Shown here piece by piece: positions 58,855-64,000 of a DNA stretch of 64,000 bases. The stretch's first letter is position 1. Each line of letters opens with the position of its first letter. The translations under genes and the position numbers were made by a program. A model generated the notes under the pieces. The model had not been told where the DNA came from. It saw nothing but the letters and a program-made list of their open reading frames with translations, and did no database searches. Origin of the DNA: Sansalvadorimonas sp965243775 (GTDB lineage: Bacteria > Pseudomonadota > Gammaproteobacteria > Pseudomonadales > Endozoicomonadaceae); assembly GCA_965243775.1 (NCBI GenBank), contig CBDEWF010000037.1:119603-183602 (forward strand). Reading direction: 5' to 3'.

Positions 58855-59796
58855 GTGTCCAAAATGATGGTGTTCGCCGGTAACTCAAATCCGGAGCTGG
58901 TTCAGAAAGTTGTCGATCACCTGCACATCCCCCTCGGTAAAGCCTCAGTCGGTCGTTTCAGCGACGGTGAGATCGCCTTCGAAATTCAGGAAAATGTCCG
59001 CGGCAAGGATGTCTTTATCATCCAGTCTACCTGTGCACCTACCAATGATAACCTGATGGAACTGCTGGTAATGGCTGATGCCATGCGCCGTTCTTCTGCC
59101 CAGCGTGTTACCGCTGTTATGCCTTACTTTGGCTATGCCCGTCAGGATCGTCGTCCCCGTTCTTCCCGTGTGCCAATCAGCGCCAAGGTTGTAGCTGATA
59201 TGATCGCCAGTGTTGGTATTGATCGGGTTCTGACAGTTGACCTGCACGCTGACCAGATTCAGGGTTTCTTCGATATTCCTGTTGATAACATCTATGGCTC
59301 TCCGGTGCTGCTGGACGATATCGAGCGCCGCAACTTTGAAAATACCATGGTTGTTTCTCCTGATCATGGTGGTGTAGTTCGCGCCCGGGCTTTCGCCAAA
59401 CACCTGAATACTGATCTGGCGATTATCGACAAGCGTCGCCCCGAAGCCAACAAGGCTGAGGTGATGAACATTATCGGTGACGTGGATGGCCGTACCTGTA
59501 TTCTGGTAGACGATATGGTCGACACTGCCGGTACTCTCTGTCTGGCAGCTTCTGCCTTGAAGGCCAACGGTGCTATCAAGGTTGTGGCCTACTGCAGTCA
59601 TCCAGTGCTGTCTGGTCGTGCTCTGGAAAATGTAATTAACTCTGAGCTGGATGAGTTGGTTGTTACCAACACTATACCTCTGAGCCCCGCAGCCCAGGCT
59701 GTGGAAAAGATCCGTGCTCTGGATATGTCTCCGCTCGTTGCAGAATCTGTACGCCGTATCAGCAATGCTGAGTCTATCAGTGCCATGTTTCGCTAA
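58855..59796 (+). CDS. prs: ribose-phosphate pyrophosphokinase
   Basis: From GTG 58855 (SKMMVFAGNSNPEL; AAGG eight bases upstream) the product has 313 residues, the family length; ATG 58837 would add six residues without a ribosome site. Landmarks are SVGRFSDGEIAFEIQENVRG, the metal- and ATP-site YFGYARQDRR, DLHADQIQGFFDIPVDN and the PRPP loop ILVDDMVDTAGTL. It makes PRPP for nucleotides, His, Trp and NAD. A terminator follows. Confidence 0.97.
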   Translation: MSKMMVFAGNSNPELVQKVVDHLHIPLGKASVGRFSDGEIAFEIQENVRGKDVFIIQSTCAPTNDNLMELLVMADAMRRSSAQRVTAVMPYFGYARQDRRPRSSRVPISAKVVADMIASVGIDRVLTVDLHADQIQGFFDIPVDNIYGSPVLLDDIERRNFENTMVVSPDHGGVVRARAFAKHLNTDLAIIDKRRPEANKAEVMNIIGDVDGRTCILVDDMVDTAGTLCLAASALKANGAIKVVAYCSHPVLSGRALENVINSELDELVVTNTIPLSPAAQAVEKIRALDMSPLVAESVRRISNAESISAMFR

Positions 59797-59818
59797 ATCG
59801 TACAGAGACAGGATGTAA

Positions 59819-59847
59819 GAAAAAGCCCGGTTATCCGGGCTTTTTTG
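59819..59847 (+). terminator. Rho-independent terminator of prs
   Basis: AAGCCCGG and CCGGGCTT pair around TTAT, followed by TTTTTT. The group II intron starts a few bases after this T tract. Confidence 0.92.
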
Positions 59848-59851
59848 TAAC

Positions 59852-60544
59852 GTGTGCCGGGCATGTTGCACAGCTTGGGGGTGAAAGTCCCCTGTCCAGC
59901 CAGATGAGGGCGAAGGACTAGCGAAGCACAAGGTTTGCATCGCGAGGTGTAGGCTGAAGGCAGTGTGGAGCAAAACTGCGAGCTGACGAACAGAAACCGG
60001 ATATGAGGCTGTCTGCGTGGGGACGAGTCAGCGTTTGATGACAAAGTCCCTTACTCATCCAGACACGTAGGCAGTAGATCCGGCAGTTGTGCAGTGAAGG
60101 CGGTGTGACTTACCCCGGGAGGTCTGTGTGGTGTCTGATATTTCAGACTGAGGTCATCGTAAGGTGATCTGATCGCCATACAGAAGTCAGCAGACGGCAT
60201 AGTAGTTGACCTTGGTCAGCGAAGGCCTGAACGGTACAGAGTGGTGAGTAGTTTTTACTTTTCGATACATCGGACGCAGGCAAAGACCAGCGAATACTGG
60301 TGCTCATATCAAGTGGTAACGGCGGAACCGGGAACTGCGAGATGATGAGAGCTGAGATTGTATCGGCACTGTAAGATTACGAAAACCCGGCGGGTGGTAC
60401 GAGCCAGATGCCTTGTATCACTGACCCTGTTATTGCCATGTTTGTGGTAATAGCAGACGCTCAACTGGCCGAAACGCCCAGTACGGACCCGTACGCTGGG
60501 TGTTGTGGGAGGAGTGGAGCCGTGAGGCTCCACCCTATCCCGAT
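59852..60544 (+). ncRNA. ORF-less group II intron
   Basis: The 5' end GTGTG matches the group II consensus. The 3' part holds domain V at 60473-60504: AACGCCCAG pairs with CTGGGTGTT, then the two-base bulge CG, then TACG/CGTA with a four-base loop. Domain VI follows (TGGAGCC with GGCTCCA), carrying a bulged A at 60537, eight bases before the end CGAT at 60544. Domain I-like sequence (TGGGGGTGAAAGTCCCC) is near the start. About 693 bases and no reverse-transcriptase frame, so splicing or mobility would need a protein from elsewhere. It lies directly behind a terminator hairpin, not inside a gene. Exact ends are estimates. Confidence 0.82.
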
Positions 60545-60614
60545 TGTATTCTGGCGACTGGGAGCTTAAGGTGTATGCTGGCAAAAGATAATAATAACGT
60601 GTCAGGATTCTCCC

Positions 60615-61034
60615 ATGCACTCACTGCTACACGACCTGATCTGTATCTACACCCACAAGGTGACCTGGGGTGAAATGGATGCTTTCAACCATGTGAATAA
60701 CACGGTCTATTTTCGCTACTTTGAAAATGTCCGGATTCAGCACTTTGAGCAGCTGAAATTTATGGAATATATGAAGCGGGATGGAATTGGACCGATCCTG
60801 GCTGAGACCAGCTGTCGGTTCAAGGCTCCTTTAACTTATCCGGATACAATCCACGTCGGGTTGCAGGTTGCTGAGCTTGAGTCCAGTCAGTTCACCCATA
60901 AATATGTTGTCACCAGCGAGAATCTGAACCGGGTAGTAGCGGAGGGAACCGGGCGGGTAGTCTGTTTTGATTATGGAAACAAGTGCCGGACGGATTTTCC
61001 CACTGAGCTGTATAAGCAGCTCAAACAATCATGA
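60615..61034 (+). CDS. 4-hydroxybenzoyl-CoA thioesterase-fold protein (YbgC/FcbC-like)
   Basis: The 139-residue hotdog-fold protein has TWGEMDAFNHVNNTVYFRYFENVR, the active-site loop with Asp of the 4HBT family, and TSCRFKAPLTYPDTIHVGLQV. It probably hydrolyses acyl-CoA thioesters. Its ATG follows the intron by 70 bases, and the start has only a weak ribosome site. No tol-pal genes are adjacent, so a YbgC role in that complex is uncertain. Confidence 0.85.
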   Translation: MHSLLHDLICIYTHKVTWGEMDAFNHVNNTVYFRYFENVRIQHFEQLKFMEYMKRDGIGPILAETSCRFKAPLTYPDTIHVGLQVAELESSQFTHKYVVTSENLNRVVAEGTGRVVCFDYGNKCRTDFPTELYKQLKQS

Positions 61035-61340
61035 GCATAGAGTGTTTTTGTTACTCCAAGACGATGGGATAAATTTTTTATTGTAAAGAGTTACAAGATA
61101 ACTAAGGTGCTGTCAGGCAGTTGATTGCTTTGGGGTAAGTGTAGCTTTGATCTTTTGGTGTCGTGTTTTGCGAGTATTTGTGGTCGATTTTGTTGATTTT
61201 CATATTCGTGACTGTATTCTTTTCCCTCGCAGAAACACCATTTGAGAGGCAGTTGACTCAGATAGACTGGTGAATGTAATGGAGTAGCAGTGGTTGGTTT
61301 GTACAAAACTTAACCGCTGGATGTAAGGGAATTAAAGCCT
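61035..61340. other. A/T-rich intergenic region before the CHASE2 gene
   Basis: About 306 bases without a frame or hairpin that I trust; likely promoter region of the CHASE2 cluster. Confidence 0.55.
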
Positions 61341-62669
61341 GTGGCTAAAGTCATCCAGTTAGTAGCATCAATCAATAATCAGTACCCTGTTATATTTATC
61401 TGCCGAAACTTGGTTCTTTCGGTTCTTATCGCAATATTTAACCCTTTTGGCCTGGGCGATTACACAGATAGCTATACCCAGAACATGATTGCACGCTTTG
61501 CAGCTCCTTTTTATGGCAATAAGGGGCAGTCTGAAGTTGTTGTTGTTCAACTGAATGATCAGGTCTTGAGAGAGCTTAATCAATCCTGGCCACTAAGTTA
61601 TAGCTATCAGGCAAGGCTTCTTCGGCAAATTCTCTCTTATGAGCCCAAGGCTGTGTTTGTTGATTTTATCTATACGCAGGACAGAAAACAAAAAGGAGTG
61701 AATAGCCTCAAGCGACTTCTGCTGCAACATAATGATCCAAATGGAAAAAGTCCCGTTTATATTGCAGATATCATCAAAAATGGACAGAGTATTCTCCTTC
61801 CTGAGCTGCAGGCAGGTGTTTTAAAATCGAGAATCAATTGGTCTGGTTATGGCTCGCAATACCCCCTGTTATTAAGTGAGGGCCGCAATAATTGGAATAC
61901 TCCTGCATTAGATTTATTCAGGGTATTCTGTCAGCAAAATAATTGTGGCTCAACTCTTGACTGGCTTAGTAACCCTTCTCCTATGACTCTCTATTGGGGG
62001 GCTAGAACAGACCCAGTCATGAAACATGTTACAAATAATCAGGGATGCCGAATCTATAGTGATGGGTTTTGGGGGAGCTTGAAGGAAGCAGGGCGCTTGT
62101 TGGTAGCAAACTCAATTATGGGGCTCTACAGTAGTGCTCAGTTTGATCAGATAATACGCCAGCCCTGCCCATACTCTCGATTTCTTTTTGCTAACCAGTT
62201 GAAGATGAGAGGAGATACAATAGAAGAATTGCTAAAAGACAAAGTCGTCATTTTCGGTGGGATTTTTTCTGGTATTCCTGATTATGTTGTCAGCCCGGTA
62301 CATGGACAGATACCAGGTATGTTTATGCATGCCATGGCAATAGATAACTTAATCACCATGGGGGCAGATTACCTGAGGGAACCGGAATCTATGACCTCCC
62401 TGTCTGTCTTCAACTGGGCTGACTTGATTGAATTGTTGTTAGTGACTCTTCTGCTTTGGGGAATTGCTTATGCAGCCAGGAAAGATTGGCTATCCTCCCT
62501 GACGCACAAGCTCCTATTGTTCACGGCAATTTTTGCCGGACTATTAGTTACCGCTTTGGTAATGAGCCTGCTTCTTAATTACTCACCTGTTAATGTTATC
62601 GGAATACTGCTGTTGATGGCCTATGCCATATCTGTTTCTGATGGAGTTGAACCACCGATTAAGGAGTAG
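61341..62669 (+). CDS. CHASE2-domain membrane protein
   Basis: GTG 61341 starts a 442-residue protein (AAGGGA upstream). An N-terminal membrane segment (VIFICRNLVLSVLIAIF) is followed by an extracytoplasmic CHASE2-type domain: VVVVQLNDQVLRELNQSWPLSYSYQARLL, then VFVDFIYTQD, then DKVVIFGGIFSGIPDYVVSPVHGQIPGMFMHAMAIDNL. Three membrane segments close the protein (NWADLIELLLVTLLLWGIAYA; LLLFTAIFAGLLVTALVMSLLL; NVIGILLLMAYAISV). CHASE2 proteins are sensor inputs, usually with a kinase or cyclase output; none is present here. A/T-rich; forms a tight cluster with the two following genes. Confidence 0.85.
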   Translation: MAKVIQLVASINNQYPVIFICRNLVLSVLIAIFNPFGLGDYTDSYTQNMIARFAAPFYGNKGQSEVVVVQLNDQVLRELNQSWPLSYSYQARLLRQILSYEPKAVFVDFIYTQDRKQKGVNSLKRLLLQHNDPNGKSPVYIADIIKNGQSILLPELQAGVLKSRINWSGYGSQYPLLLSEGRNNWNTPALDLFRVFCQQNNCGSTLDWLSNPSPMTLYWGARTDPVMKHVTNNQGCRIYSDGFWGSLKEAGRLLVANSIMGLYSSAQFDQIIRQPCPYSRFLFANQLKMRGDTIEELLKDKVVIFGGIFSGIPDYVVSPVHGQIPGMFMHAMAIDNLITMGADYLREPESMTSLSVFNWADLIELLLVTLLLWGIAYAARKDWLSSLTHKLLLFTAIFAGLLVTALVMSLLLNYSPVNVIGILLLMAYAISVSDGVEPPIKE

Positions 62670-62691
62670 TCGTTAAATGAGGGAATTGAAT

Positions 62692-63063
62692 ATGCTGAAA
62701 AACAAATTATACATACTCCTTCTGTCAGTTTTTTTTAGTGCCATTGCTTGTGCCGAAAGTGCTGTCATTGTTAAGGGGTATGCTGTTGACAATATTGGTA
62801 TTTATGACGAAGAAGGGAGCTGGGTGAGGGATATAGCAACTAAAAAGCTACCTGCCCCGACCACAGCGACAGCTTACGACCCTGAGTTGGGTCTGGTCAG
62901 AATAACTGTTGCAGGAGAACAGCTCTGGCTTGATACCATGGACTTGAAGCTGAACAAGAAACCAAGAGTTGCCTGGAGTTGTGCAGATATATCTTCCAGC
63001 AGTCAGTCTGCTGACTCCACAGCGGGTGGGGTAATGGGATTTGGCGACCTGTGCAAACAATGA
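62692..63063 (+). CDS. small secreted hypothetical protein
   Basis: ATG 62692 has GAGGGA upstream and begins a signal peptide (MLKNKLYILLLSVFFSAIACA); the start at 62677 is also possible. The mature part of about 100 residues includes IVKGYAVDNIGIYDEEGSWV and ITVAGEQLWLDTMDLKL, suggestive of a small SH3-like beta fold. I do not recognise a specific family. It sits 22 bases after the CHASE2 gene and 71 bases before the M48 gene. Confidence 0.6.
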   Translation: MLKNKLYILLLSVFFSAIACAESAVIVKGYAVDNIGIYDEEGSWVRDIATKKLPAPTTATAYDPELGLVRITVAGEQLWLDTMDLKLNKKPRVAWSCADISSSSQSADSTAGGVMGFGDLCKQ

Positions 63064-63134
63064 TATTCCATAACTATTCCCCGCAGGGTACATAGTTTTC
63101 TCATGGCTATTTGAATCTGAAGAGAGTGTTTGAA

Positions 63135-64000
63135 ATGAAGAAAGCGCTGGTGCTGGCTATTGCTGCCGGAGTCGTTTTGACGGGCTGTAAAACAGTGCAA
63201 ACTATCAGTGATGGTGTCACCAAGGCTGTTGACATGAGGCCTGAGTATGAAAAGTTTGAAGGTCAGTTTATCAGTTCTGATAAGTCTCAGGTTTCATTAG
63301 CCGAATTGAAAGCCAAGGCTGCGGAAATCAAGGAAGGTACTGATAATGAAGTCATAAAGTTTCTGACCAGTGACAAGAATGATGAAAAGCAGAAAGTCTG
63401 GCAGCTGTCTGATAAGGAATTAATCAGACATACACAGGAGGCCATGCGTGTAGAAGCTCCCTCATTTGAAAAATACATGAATGGCATCGTGGCAAAGCTA
63501 TTGGCTCAGTGGCCTTATGAACAGCCTGAATATACCTTCAAAGCCCAGTTAAGCAGCCAGAAACAATATGGTGCTTCTACAAATGGAGATGGCATCATAA
63601 GGGTTAATTTAGGGGTTGTAGAAAGCGCAGAGAGTGAAGATGAACTTGCCTTTGTTCTGGCCCATGAAATGGCTCATAACCTGCTCCACCACTCTCTTCG
63701 TAATGATACTCTAACCGCACAATCGTTATGGTTGGAGGCAGGGTTTAATGCTGCTTCCAGTTTTGCTCTGGCACAAAGTCTGGAGTTAACTGATAACGGT
63801 AGCAGGAAAGAGGTATCACTGGCAGATAAGGATCTCCTGAGGAAGTCTATAGCCAAGAATACTGTCAACCAACAGTTGATTCAGGATTTTTCCAGAGACG
63901 TTATGGGTTCCAGCTGGAATAGATCCCTTGAAGAAGAAGCAGACTTACTGGGGGTTGATCTTTTGATTAAAGCGGGGTACTCAAAAAATGCAGCCCAAAC
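63135..64000 (+). CDS. M48 family metallopeptidase lipoprotein; 3' end outside window
   Basis: ATG 63135 begins MKKALVLAIAAGVVLTGC, a lipoprotein signal with Cys18. The zinc motif HEMAH is in FVLAHEMAHNLLHHSL (codons about 63660-63675), and the downstream ligand Glu is in SLEEEADLLGVDLLIKAGY. At least 288 residues are visible and the frame is open to the last base. M48 peptidases of this type (BepA/LoiP-like) cut or assemble outer-membrane proteins in the periplasm. With CHASE2 and the small secreted protein it forms a likely operon. Confidence 0.9.
   Translation, partial: MKKALVLAIAAGVVLTGCKTVQTISDGVTKAVDMRPEYEKFEGQFISSDKSQVSLAELKAKAAEIKEGTDNEVIKFLTSDKNDEKQKVWQLSDKELIRHTQEAMRVEAPSFEKYMNGIVAKLLAQWPYEQPEYTFKAQLSSQKQYGASTNGDGIIRVNLGVVESAESEDELAFVLAHEMAHNLLHHSLRNDTLTAQSLWLEAGFNAASSFALAQSLELTDNGSRKEVSLADKDLLRKSIAKNTVNQQLIQDFSRDVMGSSWNRSLEEEADLLGVDLLIKAGYSKNAAQ

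Noticed and set aside
58945..59973. 342-codon open frame antisense to prs
   Set aside because: Shadow of prs, running through its terminator and into the intron.
60309..60620. 103-codon frame inside the group II intron
   Set aside because: Opposite strand, no reverse-transcriptase or maturase motif; intron RNA structure explains the sequence.

Overview
The window looks like a chromosomal segment of a host-associated gammaproteobacterium, most probably an Endozoicomonas-like member of the Oceanospirillales. This is inference. Housekeeping gene orders resemble Pseudomonas and relatives (hemA-prfA-prmC-moeB; TPR lipoprotein-lolB-tRNA-Gln-prs; tesA/ybbA-ybbP; holD-like-rimI). Interspersed are large proteins with eukaryotic-type modules, insertion-sequence debris, a MITE, an IS200 copy and an ORF-less group II intron.

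Layout. 1-10640: 3' end of gcvP, a predicted death-domain/coiled-coil protein, a sixA-like phosphatase, a periplasmic thioredoxin-like protein, GrpB, an orphan TonB, a glutamine amidotransferase, a YheO-type regulator, a 5'-truncated membrane ORF and asnS. 11089-19457: a protein with tandem WH2 (actin-binding) motifs, a four-gene sugar ABC transporter resembling the Thermus glucose/galactose system, and a secreted protein broken by a frameshift at an A8 tract. 19686-33309: an M16 protease lipoprotein, a HAD phosphatase, a sulfide:quinone oxidoreductase behind a perfect palindrome, a translationally coupled operon (two ATP-grasp ligases, an MFS-like exporter, a DinB-like protein), then tesA/ybbA/ybbP.

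33504-41180 is the most accessory part. It holds a SopB/IpgD-type phosphatase-like effector candidate, an F-box plus seven-bladed WD40 gene, and a second, frameshifted copy of that gene created by a tandem duplication of about 1.7 kb. The duplication also copied the 3' end of argP, and its junction carries a truncated IS4-type transposase. The intact argP faces an argO exporter gene that has lost its middle. 41262-55202: DUF2947, carbonic anhydrase, 5'-nucleotidase, a secreted ricin-B-like lectin, rimI, a holD-like gene, IS200, yajG, hemH, nhaA, moeB, prmC, prfA and hemA. 55302-64000: a palindromic repeat, a MITE, a TPR lipoprotein, lolB, tRNA-Gln, prs, the group II intron, a 4HBT thioesterase, and a CHASE2 / small secreted protein / M48 lipoprotein cluster cut by the window end.

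Taken together, core metabolism (glycine cleavage, heme, translation, PRPP, outer-membrane biogenesis) is interleaved with candidate host-cell modulators aimed at death-domain assemblies, actin, phosphoinositides and ubiquitin ligases. No secretion system is present here, so delivery of these proteins is inferred from domain content alone. All gene names rest on motif and sequence recognition by eye; no database search was run.
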